Below are positions 30,789 through 42,145 of a stretch of 64,000 nt of DNA, piece by piece. A model generated the notes under the pieces. It searched no databases. It had not been told where the DNA came from and worked only from the letters and a program-made list of their open reading frames with translations. How positions within the stretch are numbered: the stretch's first letter is position 1; each line of letters opens with the position of its first letter. The stretch is from the NCBI GenBank assembly GCA_016716005.1, contig JADJXE010000001.1, forward strand, positions 1,935,001-1,999,000, in the 5' to 3' direction. This DNA comes from Acidimicrobiales bacterium (lineage in GTDB: Bacteria > Actinomycetota > Acidimicrobiia > Acidimicrobiales > JADJXE01). Made by a program: the position numbers and the translations under genes.

Positions 30789-32534
30789 ATGGCCGACGGA
30801 TCGGCGCTCTGCGCGTCGTGCGGCTCGCCGCTCGACGTGGGCGTCCACTTCTGCGCCGCCTGCGGCCAGCCCGTCGCCGCGGCCGCCGGCGCCGCACCCC
30901 TCGGCCCACCCCCGGCCGGCGGACCGCAGGGACCGCCACCCGGGCCGCCCCCCACGCCGCCGGGTCAGCCGGGCGGGGCTGCGCTGCCCCCGCCGCCCGC
31001 CGACGGGGGCTACCTGCCGCCGTCGGGCGGCTATCCGCCTGCCGGTGGCGGCTATCCCCCTGCCGGTGGCGGCTACCCCCCTCCCCCGCCCCCACCGCCG
31101 TCCGAGAAGCGGTGGCTGGTACCCCTGCTCATCGGGATCGGCGCCCTCGTCGTGGTGGCGCTGGTGGCCGGCGTCCTCGTCGCGACCAGCGGCGACGGCG
31201 GCGACGAGGAAGCCGAGGTGTTCCTCGAGCCGATCGACTACACCGGCGAGTTCCCCTTCACCGAGAGCACGGCTGCGGCCCTCCCCTCGAGCACCGTCGC
31301 GCCCTCCACGACGCGCCCGCCCAGCACCACGACCACCACGGCGGCGAGCGGCCGCACCCCGGTGGCGTCGGTCACCGGGTCGTCGCCAGGGCTGTACGGG
31401 GGCACCCAGAACGCGGCCGCGTGCGACGTCGAGGCCCAGATCCGGTTCCTCCAGGCCAACCCCGACAAGGCCCGCGCCTTCGCGGGCGTGCTCGGCATCA
31501 CCCCGGCCCAGATCCCCAGCTACCTGCGGAGCCTCACGCCGGTGACCCTCACCCGCGACACCCGGGTGACGAACCACGGCTACCGCAACGGCCGGGCCAC
31601 GAGCCTGCAGGCGGTGCTGCAGGCCGGCACGGCCGTGCTCGTCGATCGGTACGGCATCCCCCGCGTGAAGTGCGGCTGCGGCAACCCCCTCACCGAGCCG
31701 GTGCCGCAGCGCCGGCCACCGCGCTACGTCCCCCCACCCGGGCGCCAGCCCTGGCCCGGCTTCACCCCCACCACCGTCGTCGTGGTGCAGGTGAACATCC
31801 AGGTGAACATCTTCATCCTGGTGAACATCGTCACCGGCGGGTTCTTCGGCCGGCCGGCCGCCACCTCCGGCGACAACGACCGACCCTTCACGCGGGAGCT
31901 GTACTGCGAGCAGTACCCCATGGACCCGCGCTGCGCCGAGGTGAGCACCAGCACCACCACGGCCCCGCCGACCACCGTCGACTGCGCGCTGTTCCCGAAC
32001 GACCCGCAGTGCACCGGGTCGACCACGACGACGATCATCCCCGACGACTTCTGCGACCTGTTCCCCGACGACCCGGCATGTGGTGGGCCGCCGGTCACCG
32101 ACACCTTCCCGCCCACGGTCACCGAGCCGCCCACGCTCACCGAGCCGCCCACGCTCACCGAGCCGCCCCTGGGCACGGGCGACGTGCAGGCGACGCTCCG
32201 GTGGTCGTCCGGGGCCGACATCGACCTGGCCGTGACCGACCCGCTGGGCGAGACGATCAGCTTCGGCTCGCCCAGCTCGTCCAGCGGCGGCCAGCTCGAC
32301 GTGGACGCCAACGCCTCCTGCGGCGGCGATGCGCCGGTGGAGAACATCTTCTGGCCGTCGGGCGCGGCGCCGGCCGGCGGCTACACGGTGACCGTCACCT
32401 ACTACGGCGAGTGCGCCGGCGAGGGCGCGCAGTCGTTCACCCTCACCGTGCTGGTCGACGGCCAGCCGGTCATCGACACGTCCGACACCCTCAGCGGCCC
32501 GGGAGACTCCCGCTCGTACACCTTCAGCCGCTGA
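30789..32534 (+). CDS. Zinc-ribbon membrane protein with DUF6777 and YfaP-like domain
   Basis: The 581-residue protein begins with a zinc ribbon (LCASCG, then FCAACGQ). A Pro/Gly-rich stretch contains GGYPPAGGGYPPAGGGYPPP, and a single helix follows (WLVPLLIGIGALVVVALVAG). Outside the membrane is a DUF6777 domain: GLYGGTQNAAACDVEAQIRF, LTPVTLTRDTRVTNHGYRNG and VKCGCGNPL. After a Thr/Pro linker with three TEPPTL repeats, the last 115 residues (ATLRWSSGADIDLAVTDPLG) look like the YfaP/DUF2135 beta domain. The ribbon in the cytosol and the two outer domains suggest a surface sensor or adhesin. Function is unknown. GAAGGGGG precedes ATG 30789. Confidence 0.75.
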   Translation: MADGSALCASCGSPLDVGVHFCAACGQPVAAAAGAAPLGPPPAGGPQGPPPGPPPTPPGQPGGAALPPPPADGGYLPPSGGYPPAGGGYPPAGGGYPPPPPPPPSEKRWLVPLLIGIGALVVVALVAGVLVATSGDGGDEEAEVFLEPIDYTGEFPFTESTAAALPSSTVAPSTTRPPSTTTTTAASGRTPVASVTGSSPGLYGGTQNAAACDVEAQIRFLQANPDKARAFAGVLGITPAQIPSYLRSLTPVTLTRDTRVTNHGYRNGRATSLQAVLQAGTAVLVDRYGIPRVKCGCGNPLTEPVPQRRPPRYVPPPGRQPWPGFTPTTVVVVQVNIQVNIFILVNIVTGGFFGRPAATSGDNDRPFTRELYCEQYPMDPRCAEVSTSTTTAPPTTVDCALFPNDPQCTGSTTTTIIPDDFCDLFPDDPACGGPPVTDTFPPTVTEPPTLTEPPTLTEPPLGTGDVQATLRWSSGADIDLAVTDPLGETISFGSPSSSSGGQLDVDANASCGGDAPVENIFWPSGAAPAGGYTVTVTYYGECAGEGAQSFTLTVLVDGQPVIDTSDTLSGPGDSRSYTFSR

Positions 32535-32546
32535 CCCGACACGGGC

Positions 32547-33848
32547 TCAGCGGGCCCGCTCGGCCTCCACGGCCACCAGCGCGTCGACCAGGATGGCCGC
32601 GCCCTCGTCGGCCTCGGCCGCCGTGAGGGTGAGCGGGGGCGCGACCCGCAGGCAGTTGCCGAACAGGCCGCCCTTGCCCACGAGCAGCCCGCCGGCCCGA
32701 GTGAGCTCGAGGGCCCGCGAGGCCGCTGCCGGGTCGGGCGTGCGGCCGTCGGGCCCCACGAGCTCGATGCCAATCATGAGGCCCTTGGCCCGCACCTCGG
32801 CGACCACCGAGAGCGTCTCGGCGAGCGGCGCCAGGGCGTCGTGGAGGCGGCCACCCATCTCGCGGGCGTTGGCCTGCAGATCGTGGTCGAGCAGGTAGCG
32901 CAGGTTGGCCAGGGCCCCCGCCGTCGACAGCGGGTTGCCCCCGAAGGTGGAGATCGAGTTGGCCTGGACCGAGTCGACCAGCTCGGCCCGGCCGGCCACG
33001 CCGGCGACGGTGAGCCCGTTGCCGAGGCCCTTGGCGAAGGTGATCAGGTCGGGCTCGACGCCGTGGGCCTGGATCCCCCAGAAGTGCTCGCCGGTCCGCC
33101 CCCAGCCGGTCTGCACCTCGTCGGACACGAAGAGGATGCCGTACTCGTCGAGCACCTCCTTCATGGCCCCGAAGAACCCGTCGGGCGGGACGGCGAAGCC
33201 ACCGACGCCCTGCACCGGCTCGGCGATCATGCAGGCCACGTCGCCCGCCGTCGTGGTCGCGATGACGTCGCGCAGGTCGTCGGCGCACACGCGGATGAAG
33301 TCGGGGTCGGACAGGTCGCGGAACGGGCTCCGGAAGCGGTAGCCGTTGTGGACGTAGCTCACGTTGAACGGGGTGAGGCTCGAGGCCGACCAGCCCCGGT
33401 TGCCGGTGACGGCCATGGTGGCGAAGGAGCGCCCGTGGTAGCTGTTGCGCAGCGCCAGCACCTGGTTGGAGCGCCTCACGGTGGAGCAGAGCAGCAGGGC
33501 CGTCTCGTTGGCCTCGGAACCCGAGCAGGTGAAGAACACCTTGGCGTCGGGCATGGGCGCCAGCCCGGCGATGAGCTCGGCCAGCTCCACCATCGGGCGG
33601 ATCAGGTACAGCGTGCTGGTGTGGATCATCCGGCCGGCCTGCTCGCGGATGGCCTCGACCACCTCGGGCACGTTGTAGCCCGTCATCGTGGTGAGGATCC
33701 CGCCGAAGAAGTCGAGGTAGGTCCGGCCCTCGCCGTCGCGCACCCGCCTCCCCTCGCCGTCGACGAGCTCGATGGGCTCGTCGTAGTAGAGGGCCAGCCA
33801 GGAGGGCAGCACCGCTCGGTGGCGCTGCAGCAGCTCGTCGTGAGCCAT
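32547..33848 (-). CDS. Class III PLP-dependent aminotransferase (AGXT2-like)
   Basis: The 433-residue enzyme has FFTCSGSEANETALLLC (cofactor phosphate binding), IAEPVQGVGGF, LFVSDEVQTGWGRTG (Asp and Gln that bind PLP) and LITFAKGLGNG with the PLP lysine. Such enzymes move amino groups between omega-amines or alanine and keto acids; the closest feel is alanine-glyoxylate or putative 4-aminobutyrate aminotransferase. ATG 33848 is preferred over ATG 33854 because GGGGAGGGG sits 8 bases before it. It is 32 bases downstream of mnhG and could be read from the mnh operon. Confidence 0.9.
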   Translation of the reverse strand: MAHDELLQRHRAVLPSWLALYYDEPIELVDGEGRRVRDGEGRTYLDFFGGILTTMTGYNVPEVVEAIREQAGRMIHTSTLYLIRPMVELAELIAGLAPMPDAKVFFTCSGSEANETALLLCSTVRRSNQVLALRNSYHGRSFATMAVTGNRGWSASSLTPFNVSYVHNGYRFRSPFRDLSDPDFIRVCADDLRDVIATTTAGDVACMIAEPVQGVGGFAVPPDGFFGAMKEVLDEYGILFVSDEVQTGWGRTGEHFWGIQAHGVEPDLITFAKGLGNGLTVAGVAGRAELVDSVQANSISTFGGNPLSTAGALANLRYLLDHDLQANAREMGGRLHDALAPLAETLSVVAEVRAKGLMIGIELVGPDGRTPDPAAASRALELTRAGGLLVGKGGLFGNCLRVAPPLTLTAAEADEGAAILVDALVAVEAERAR

Positions 33849-33880
33849 GGGCATCCCCTCCCCGGGGGCGTCGCGTCCCG

Positions 33881-34255
33881 TCATCCTGCCAGCCCGCCGG
33901 CCGGCTGGTCCGTGCCGGCAGCCGGCTCGGGGGCGGAGGCCAGCTCGTCGACGGACGTGGCCGGGCTGAGCTCGGTGCCCGCCCGGTAGGCGGCCCGGGC
34001 CACCATGTGGCCGGCCGCCGGTGAGGTGACGAACAAGAAGAGGATGGCGAGGACCAGCTCCACCGTGTCGCCGGTGCCGCGGTCGCGCGCCACGGCCGCC
34101 ACCACCACCAGCGCCGACCCCAGGGTCGCCGCCTTGGTCGCCGCGTGCATCCGCGCGAAGGCGTCGGGGAAGCGCACGACCCCCACCGCGGCGAGCAGCA
34201 CCAGGGCCACGCCCCCCAGCACGAGCACCGAGGCGAGCAGGTCGCCGGCGCTCAC
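33881..34255 (-). CDS. mnhG: Na+/H+ antiporter subunit MnhG/MrpG
   Basis: The 124-residue subunit has three helices, with VALVLLAAVGVVRFPDAFAR and MHAATKAATLGSALVVVAAV, the conserved R-x-P-D-x-x-x-R-x-H-x-x-x-K motif of MrpG. The C-terminus has an extra acidic/Pro tail. It is the last gene of the seven-gene operon, coupled to mnhF by a 4-base overlap. Confidence 0.92.
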   Translation of the reverse strand: MSAGDLLASVLVLGGVALVLLAAVGVVRFPDAFARMHAATKAATLGSALVVVAAVARDRGTGDTVELVLAILFLFVTSPAAGHMVARAAYRAGTELSPATSVDELASAPEPAAGTDQPAGGLAG

Positions 34256-34515
34256 CGGGCACCCCTCCGCTCGATGTACCTGGCGACGGTCACGGTGGCG
34301 ACGAAGGCGACCAGGGCCGTGACCAGCACAGCGGTGACGAAGAACGTGCTGCCGGTGCGCACGGTGGCCACACCCATGCCGGCCAGCAGGATGAGCACCA
34401 GCAGGTCGGCGGCCACGATGCGGTCGGCCAGCGACGGCCCGCGCACCATCCGCACCACGGCGAGCAGCGCGGCGACGACGAGACCGGCGAAGGCCACGTC
34501 GGTGACGGCGTTCAC
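34252..34515 (-). CDS. mnhF: Na+/H+ antiporter subunit MnhF/MrpF
   Basis: The 87-residue protein has three helices: VAFAGLVVAALLAVVRMVRG, then PSLADRIVAADLLVLILLAG and TAVLVTALVAFVATVTVARY. R-G-P-(S/T)-x-x-D-R-x-x-A-x-D is the signature of MrpF. It starts at GTG 34515, overlapping mnhE by 4 bases. It is part of the hetero-oligomeric Mrp complex in the membrane. Confidence 0.92.
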   Translation of the reverse strand: MNAVTDVAFAGLVVAALLAVVRMVRGPSLADRIVAADLLVLILLAGMGVATVRTGSTFFVTAVLVTALVAFVATVTVARYIERRGAR

Positions 34516-35054
34516 GCAGCCACCCCCGCCAGGCGCCGCTCGACGTCGTCGACCGACCCGGCCGGGCCGAAGGCACGGAGGATCGACCGCTGCAGCAGCA
34601 GCACGTCCCGCCGGGCGTCGTCGAGCGTCCCCAGGCACAGGACGTGCACGTAGAGCACGTCGGGTTCGCGTCGGAGGTCGACGGTGAGCGTGCCCGGGGT
34701 GAGCGTGACGCAGTTGGCCAGCAGCACGAGCAGCCAGTCCGACGAGGTGCTCACCTCGACGGCCACGATGCCCTCCCGGACCCGGCTCGGCCGGATCACG
34801 GCCCGCACCACGTCGACGTTGGCCCGCACCAGCAGCCACGCAAAGTACCCGAGGAAGCGCGCCGTGCCGAACGGCCGGACCACGACGCGCGAGCGGCGCG
34901 GGTGGAGCGGGAAGGCCATGAGCAGGAAGCCGCCGGCGAGCACGCCTCCCAGCACGTTGGCGAGCGTGAGGTCGCCCCACAGCCCCACCCACACCGCGGT
35001 GAGGACCACCAGGGCCAGGGCGTACCGGACGGCGGGCGCAACCAGGCGGCTCAC
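34512..35054 (-). CDS. mnhE: Na+/H+ antiporter subunit MnhE/MrpE
   Basis: The 180-residue protein has VLTAVWVGLWGDLTLANVLG, GYFAWLLVRANVDVVRAVI and LLANCVTLTPGTLTVDLRRE, the conserved block (T-L-T-P-G-T-l) of MrpE. GTG 35054 overlaps the mnhD stop by 4 bases. It is a small accessory subunit, needed for stability of the complex. Confidence 0.92.
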   Translation of the reverse strand: MSRLVAPAVRYALALVVLTAVWVGLWGDLTLANVLGGVLAGGFLLMAFPLHPRRSRVVVRPFGTARFLGYFAWLLVRANVDVVRAVIRPSRVREGIVAVEVSTSSDWLLVLLANCVTLTPGTLTVDLRREPDVLYVHVLCLGTLDDARRDVLLLQRSILRAFGPAGSVDDVERRLAGVAA

Positions 35055-36544
35055 CGGCCGAGCACCGCCTGCACGTAGGCGGCCGGGTCGAGGAGGCCCT
35101 CGGCAGCCTGGCTGCTCAGGTCGTACAGGGGCCCGGCGAAGAGGGCCACCGCGACGGTGACCCCCACCAGCACCGCCGTGCCGATGGTCATCTGCGCCGG
35201 CACCAGCAGCCGTGCCCGGCCGGCCGGCGGCGACGGGACGGCCCCGCCGCGCTCCCCCCAGAAGACGCCCGCCCAGATCTTGTTCATGGAGAAGAGGGTG
35301 AACAGGCTCACCGCCAGGCTCACCCCGGTGACCACCCAGGCGTCGGCGGTGAAGCCGGCCTCGACCAGCCCGAGCTTGGCCGGGAAGCCCGAGAGGGGCG
35401 GCATGCCGGCCAGGCTCAGCGCGGCCAGGCCGAACAGCGCGGCCACGACCGGCAGCCGGCGGAGGAGGCCGCCGAGGGAGTGCAGGGCCGCGGTGCCGGT
35501 GGCGTGCTCCACCATGCCGCTCACGAGGAACAACGACGCCTTCACGGGGATCTGGTGGATCACGAAGAACACGGCTCCGGCCACGCCGCTCACGGTGAAG
35601 AGCCCGATGCCGAGCACCATGTACCCGATCTGGCTCACGATGTGGAAGCTCAGGATCCGCTTCATGTCGTCCTGGGCGATCGCCCCCAGCACGCCGACCA
35701 CCATCGTGAGCCCGGCGACCGTCAGGATCAGCCAGCCCGGCGCGCCGTCGCCCCCGAACAGCATGGTCTGGCTCCGGATGATGGCGTACACGCCCACCTT
35801 GGTCAGCAGCCCGGCGAAGATCGCGGTGACCGGTGCCGGCGCCGTCGGGTACGAGTCGGGGAGCCAGCTGAACAGCGGGAAGATCGCCGCCTTCAGCCCG
35901 AAGACCACGAAGAACAGCACGCCGAGGGCGGTGCGCACGCCGTCGGGCAGGTCGGCGAGCTTGCGGACCAGCTCGGCCATGTTCACGGTGCCCGTGGCCG
36001 CGTACAGCAGGGCCAGGGCGGCCAGGAAGAGCGTCGAGGCGAGGATGTTGATGACCACGTAGGTCATCCCGGTGCGCACCTGGTCGCGGCGGCCGCCGAG
36101 GGTGATCAGGACGTAGCTGGCGGCCAGCAGCAGCTCGAAGGCGACGAACAGGTGGAAGAGGTCGCCGGTGAGGAAGGCGGCCGCCACGCCGGCGGTGAGC
36201 ACCAGGTACACGGGGTGGAAGTACCGCGACGACGCGTCGGCGCCCTCCTGGCCGACCGCGAAGACCAGCACGCACAGCACGGTGGCCAGCGAGATCACGA
36301 GGAGCAGGGCCGAGAGCAGGTCGGCGACGTAGGTGATGCCCACCGGCGCGGGCCAGCCACCCAGGTCGACGGCGACGGGGCCGTCGCGCTCGACGCGCAC
36401 CAGCACCGCGACGGCGGCGGCCAGCGACACCCCCAGCGCCGCGAGGCCGAGCACCCGCTGGGCCGCCACCCGGCGGTAGCAGGCCATCGACAGGCCTGCG
36501 CCCACCAGGCAGAGGATCACCGGGAGGGGCACGAGCACGTTCAC
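35051..36544 (-). CDS. mnhD: Na+/H+ antiporter subunit MnhD/MrpD (NADH dehydrogenase-like)
   Basis: The 497-residue membrane protein belongs to the Proton_antipo_M family shared with NuoM/N. It has FHLFVAFELLLAASYVLITL with the essential Glu, FGLKAAIFPLFSWLPDSYPT with the Lys and the SWLPD loop, and QDDMKRILSFHIVSQIGYMV with the second Lys. It is one of the two large ion-moving subunits. It starts at GTG/ATG 36544 within the mnhC stop (4-base overlap). Confidence 0.95.
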   Translation of the reverse strand: MNVLVPLPVILCLVGAGLSMACYRRVAAQRVLGLAALGVSLAAAVAVLVRVERDGPVAVDLGGWPAPVGITYVADLLSALLLVISLATVLCVLVFAVGQEGADASSRYFHPVYLVLTAGVAAAFLTGDLFHLFVAFELLLAASYVLITLGGRRDQVRTGMTYVVINILASTLFLAALALLYAATGTVNMAELVRKLADLPDGVRTALGVLFFVVFGLKAAIFPLFSWLPDSYPTAPAPVTAIFAGLLTKVGVYAIIRSQTMLFGGDGAPGWLILTVAGLTMVVGVLGAIAQDDMKRILSFHIVSQIGYMVLGIGLFTVSGVAGAVFFVIHQIPVKASLFLVSGMVEHATGTAALHSLGGLLRRLPVVAALFGLAALSLAGMPPLSGFPAKLGLVEAGFTADAWVVTGVSLAVSLFTLFSMNKIWAGVFWGERGGAVPSPPAGRARLLVPAQMTIGTAVLVGVTVAVALFAGPLYDLSSQAAEGLLDPAAYVQAVLGR

Positions 36545-36999
36545 CCGACCGACCCCCGGTCGGGCGTCGACGTGCCGGCGCGGTCGGCGGGGAACTCGCT
36601 GGGCAGCGTGTCGTCGTACTCGACCGGCCCCGGCTCCCGAGCACCGCGCTGGTGGCTCGCCCGGGCGATCCGCGCGTCCTCGAGGTCGTCCTCCACCTCG
36701 TCGGCTCCGGTGAGCTGCCAGCTGCGGTAGGCGAGCGCCAGCAGGAAGCCGGTGAGCCCGAACGAGATGACGATGGCCGTCAGGATCATGGCCTGGGACA
36801 GGGTGTCGCTGAAGGGCTCGGCGGTGGAGCCGACGAACGGCGGAGCGCCCGGCGGCCCGCCCGCGAAGATGAGCAGCAGGTTCACGCCGTGGCTGAGAAG
36901 CGCCAGCCCGAGGATCACGCGGGTGAGCGTGCGCTGCATCAGCATCCAGGTGCCGGTGGCGAACAGCACGCCGACCCCGACCGCGAGCGCGAGGATCAC
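36541..36999 (-). CDS. mnhC: Na+/H+ antiporter subunit MnhC/MrpC (NuoK-like)
   Basis: The 152-residue protein has three helices of NuoK type: VGVGVLFATGTWMLMQRTLT, RVILGLALLSHGVNLLLIFA and QAMILTAIVISFGLTGFLLA. D-x-L-x-Q-A-(L/M)-I-L-T-A-I-V-I is typical. A hydrophilic C-terminal tail of about 45 residues is longer than usual. GTG 36999 has GAGGAGGAG upstream and overlaps mnhB by 4 bases. Confidence 0.92.
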   Translation of the reverse strand: MILALAVGVGVLFATGTWMLMQRTLTRVILGLALLSHGVNLLLIFAGGPPGAPPFVGSTAEPFSDTLSQAMILTAIVISFGLTGFLLALAYRSWQLTGADEVEDDLEDARIARASHQRGAREPGPVEYDDTLPSEFPADRAGTSTPDRGSVG

Positions 37000-37456
37000 G
37001 CCGGCTCCTCCTCGCGGCCGACGCCTCGGGAGGCGCCCCGGGAGGCCTCGTCGCCGAGCACGCGGATCTCGGCCAGCACCAGCCCGACGACCACCAGGTA
37101 CACGCCCGCGTCGAAGAACAGGGGCGACAGCACCTTGACCTTCCCGAGCAGGGGCAGGGTCGCCTCCACCGCGCCGCTCTCCAGCAGCTGGCCCCCGAAC
37201 GCCCACGCGCCCATCGCCGTGCACCCGGCGACCACCAGGCCGATGCCCATCAGCGCCTCGGGGGAGATGCGGGGTCGCGGGTCCCGCCGGTCGAGGCCGG
37301 CCACGTAGCGGAGGACGAACCCCCCGCCGGCGACGAGGCCCCCGACGAAGCCGCCGCCGGGCAGGTTGTGGCCCACCGCGAGCAGCCAAAGCGACACCAG
37401 CAGGGTGGTGTGGAACACCAGCTCGACCGTGACGTCGAGGATCAGCGACCGGGGCC

Positions 37457-37460
<4 letters not shown>
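36996..37460 (-). CDS. mnhB: Na+/H+ antiporter subunit MnhB/MrpB
   Basis: The 154-residue protein has LVFHTTLLVSLWLLAVGHNL followed by PGGGFVGGLVAGGGFVLRYV, the H-N-x-P-G-G-G-F-x-G-G signature of MrpB/MnhB. Helices near residues 70-90 and 120-140 complete the fold. It is separate from mnhA here, whereas in group 2 Mrp operons A and B are fused. GTG 37460 overlaps the mnhA stop by 4 bases. Confidence 0.92.
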
Positions 37461-39802
<2,342 letters not shown>

Positions 39803-39908
39803 GGGATCGCCGGCGGAGCCTAGGGCCACCTCCAGCGGTTGCCCGCCGGAGGACCGCCCGGTTCACGGACCGTTCACACCGCCCGTGGCCGCCCCGGGCG
39901 GCCGGCCC

Positions 39909-41615
39909 CTACCAGACCCTGACGCCGGGGGCGTTCAGCTCGATCGGCCAGTAGTGCCAGATCGTGATGCCGTACACCAGCACCGACAGCACCACGGCGA
40001 TCAGGCTCCAGATGCCGAGCCGGTCGAGGAACTTCCAGCTCTCGCGCGGGCCGTGGATGGTCTCGGTGATCGGCATCCGCTGGGTGGTGTCGACGGCCCG
40101 GACGTTGAAGATGGTCGCCACCATCACCACGAAGAAGAGCGCGCCGGAGAGGAACATCATCGTGCCGCCGATGGCGGTCAGGGTGTTGGCCAGGTCCCAG
40201 CCGGAGAAGTTGTCCAGGTAGACCGCGTCGGCGATCTGGGTGCGGCGGGGCATGCCCTCGAGGCCGCCCGCCATCTGGCCGCGGGAGAACACCAGCACGC
40301 CGGCCAGCCACAGCCAGCCCTGCAGCACCGCCAGCCGGCGGAGGGCCAGGCGCTTGCCCGTGAGGTACGGCACCAGCCAGTAGCAGATGCCCATGATCGA
40401 CAGCGCCACGGCCGTGCCCACCGTGAGGTGGAAGTGGCCGGGGATGAACGAGCTGTTGTGGACGACCAGGTTCAGGGTGAGGCTGGCGTTGATCAGGCCG
40501 CTGGCGCCGCCGAGGAAGAAGGCCAGGCCCGCCAGCAGCTGGGCGCTGACCGACGGGTCGCCCCAGGGCAGCTTGGGGATCCACCCGAGGATCCCCTTGC
40601 CGCCGCGGCTCCGCCCCCCCATCTCGAGGCCGGCGATCACCGAGAAGGCCGTGATCATCGACGGCACGAAGATCACCAGGGTGAGGAGGAACGACATGGT
40701 CTTCGCCTGCTCCCCGATGCCCGGATCGGTGAACTGGTGGTGCACGCCCACCGGCAGCAGCACCAGGAAGAACAGGAACGCGAGCCGGGCGAGGCCGTCG
40801 CTGTACAGCTTGCCGCCGGCGGCCTTCGGCAGCATCAGGTACCAGCTCACGTAGACCGGGAGGAGCCAGAAGTACACGATCGGGTGGCCGGTGAACCAGA
40901 AGAGGATCCGGTTGAACTGGGGGTCGACGTTGTCGATCCATCCCAGCGACCAGGGGATCAGGAAGCCGAGAACCTCGATGGCGATGCCCACCGATGCCAG
41001 CGTCCACATGATCATGGTGACGATCGACGTGAACGACAGCAGCGGGATGCGCTCGCTCCGGTTGTCCTTGCGCCAGGCGTGCAGGGTGAGCAGCTGGTTG
41101 AGCAGCGTGGCCCACGTGGAGAGCACCAGGAACACCGCTCCGACGTAGAACAGGGTCGTCGCCTTCATGGGCGAGTAGAAGGTGAACAGCACCGTCGCCT
41201 TGTTGGTGAGCATGGCCCACGCCGCGAGGCCGGTGCCGATCCACGCCAGCCACAGGCCCGTGTTCGCCACCGCCGGGCTCACCAGCGGGCGCCCGAAGCC
41301 CTTCATGGTCGTGAGCGACATGAAGGAGTTGGCGAAGGTGAAGGTGAACACGATGGCCAGCACGACGCCGTGGATGGTGAGGCCCTGGTAGTAGCTCTTC
41401 AGGCCGACCACGTCGTAGAGGTAGATGTCGACGCGCTCGAGGGCCTGCAGCAGGCCCATCACCACGCCCAGGAACAGCCCGACGAGCGCCAGGTAGAGCT
41501 GCCACTTGACGGGCCGTAGGTCGGCGGCGGTCACCCCGGGGAGGTCGACCCGCCAGGCGCGCGGGGGCGCGGCGACGTCCTCGGTTGGGGTGATGCGCTC
41601 CTCGGTGATGCTCAC
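39909..41615 (-). CDS. cbaA: Cytochrome c oxidase subunit I, ba3-type (B family)
   Basis: The 568-residue subunit carries SYYQGLTIHGVVLAIVFTFT (low-spin heme His), WFTGHPIVYFWLLPVYVSWY (H-P-I-V-Y, Cu-B and Tyr), VGVHHQFTDPG (Cu-B His pair) and FIPGHFHLTVGTAVALSI (heme His pair). I-V-Y instead of E-V-Y and the lack of a D-channel Asp place it in B-family ba3 oxidases, which have high oxygen affinity and use a K-channel only. No subunit III is present, as normal for this family. It is the last gene of the oxidase operon. Confidence 0.95.
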   Translation of the reverse strand: MSITEERITPTEDVAAPPRAWRVDLPGVTAADLRPVKWQLYLALVGLFLGVVMGLLQALERVDIYLYDVVGLKSYYQGLTIHGVVLAIVFTFTFANSFMSLTTMKGFGRPLVSPAVANTGLWLAWIGTGLAAWAMLTNKATVLFTFYSPMKATTLFYVGAVFLVLSTWATLLNQLLTLHAWRKDNRSERIPLLSFTSIVTMIMWTLASVGIAIEVLGFLIPWSLGWIDNVDPQFNRILFWFTGHPIVYFWLLPVYVSWYLMLPKAAGGKLYSDGLARLAFLFFLVLLPVGVHHQFTDPGIGEQAKTMSFLLTLVIFVPSMITAFSVIAGLEMGGRSRGGKGILGWIPKLPWGDPSVSAQLLAGLAFFLGGASGLINASLTLNLVVHNSSFIPGHFHLTVGTAVALSIMGICYWLVPYLTGKRLALRRLAVLQGWLWLAGVLVFSRGQMAGGLEGMPRRTQIADAVYLDNFSGWDLANTLTAIGGTMMFLSGALFFVVMVATIFNVRAVDTTQRMPITETIHGPRESWKFLDRLGIWSLIAVVLSVLVYGITIWHYWPIELNAPGVRVW

Positions 41616-41676
41616 GCGGTGATCCCTCTCTCGTGTGGCGGCGTGACGGTGGTCGGGCGGCCGGGGGGCCGGGCGC

Positions 41677-42144
41677 CTACTCGACGGTGATCGTGGCGCC
41701 CATCTGATGGTGGCCGATGCCGCAGTACTCGTGGCAGAGCAGGGTGTACGTCCCGGTGTCGTCGAAGGTGACGTCGACCTGGGAGATCTGACCGGGGATG
41801 ACCATCACGTTCACGTTGGTGTCGGGGATCCGCATGCCGTGGATCACGTCGACCGACGTGGCGATGATCGACACCTCGGCCCCCTTGGGCACGGTGACGT
41901 CGGCGCCGTCCCAGGCCCAGGCCCGGCCGATCAGCACCAGCTCGTAGCGGTTGTCGCCCAGCGGGCGCAGGCCCGGCTCGGTGAAGGGCGCGGTGGTGGT
42001 GACGGCCTGGGGGTCGATCCGCCCGCTGGGGGTGGGCAGCGACACGCTGTGCTGGGTGACGCTCAGCACGACGGCGACCACGCAGCCCACCAGCACGACG
42101 ACGGTGACGACGAGGAACCACTTCTCGAATCGCTCGATCTTCAC
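41677..42144 (-). CDS. cbaB: Cytochrome c oxidase subunit II, ba3-type
   Basis: The 155-residue protein has one N-terminal anchor (EKWFLVVTVVVLVGCVVAVV) and an outer cupredoxin domain. The Cu-A centre is visible: H in SVDVIHGMRI, and the loop LLCHEYCGIGHHQMG (C-x3-C-x3-H-x2-M). Only one helix, as in Thermus ba3 subunit II. It takes electrons from a cytochrome c or cupredoxin, here perhaps the protein encoded at 42298. GTG 42144 lies 1 base after the small-subunit stop (42146-42148). Confidence 0.93.
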   Translation of the reverse strand: MKIERFEKWFLVVTVVVLVGCVVAVVLSVTQHSVSLPTPSGRIDPQAVTTTAPFTEPGLRPLGDNRYELVLIGRAWAWDGADVTVPKGAEVSIIATSVDVIHGMRIPDTNVNVMVIPGQISQVDVTFDDTGTYTLLCHEYCGIGHHQMGATITVE

Positions 42145-42145
42145 G

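Noticed and set aside
39803..39829. Earlier GTG start at 39829 for mnhA
   Set aside because: TAGGCT, a likely -10 box, overlaps these codons, and family members begin with the MVALL-like first helix.
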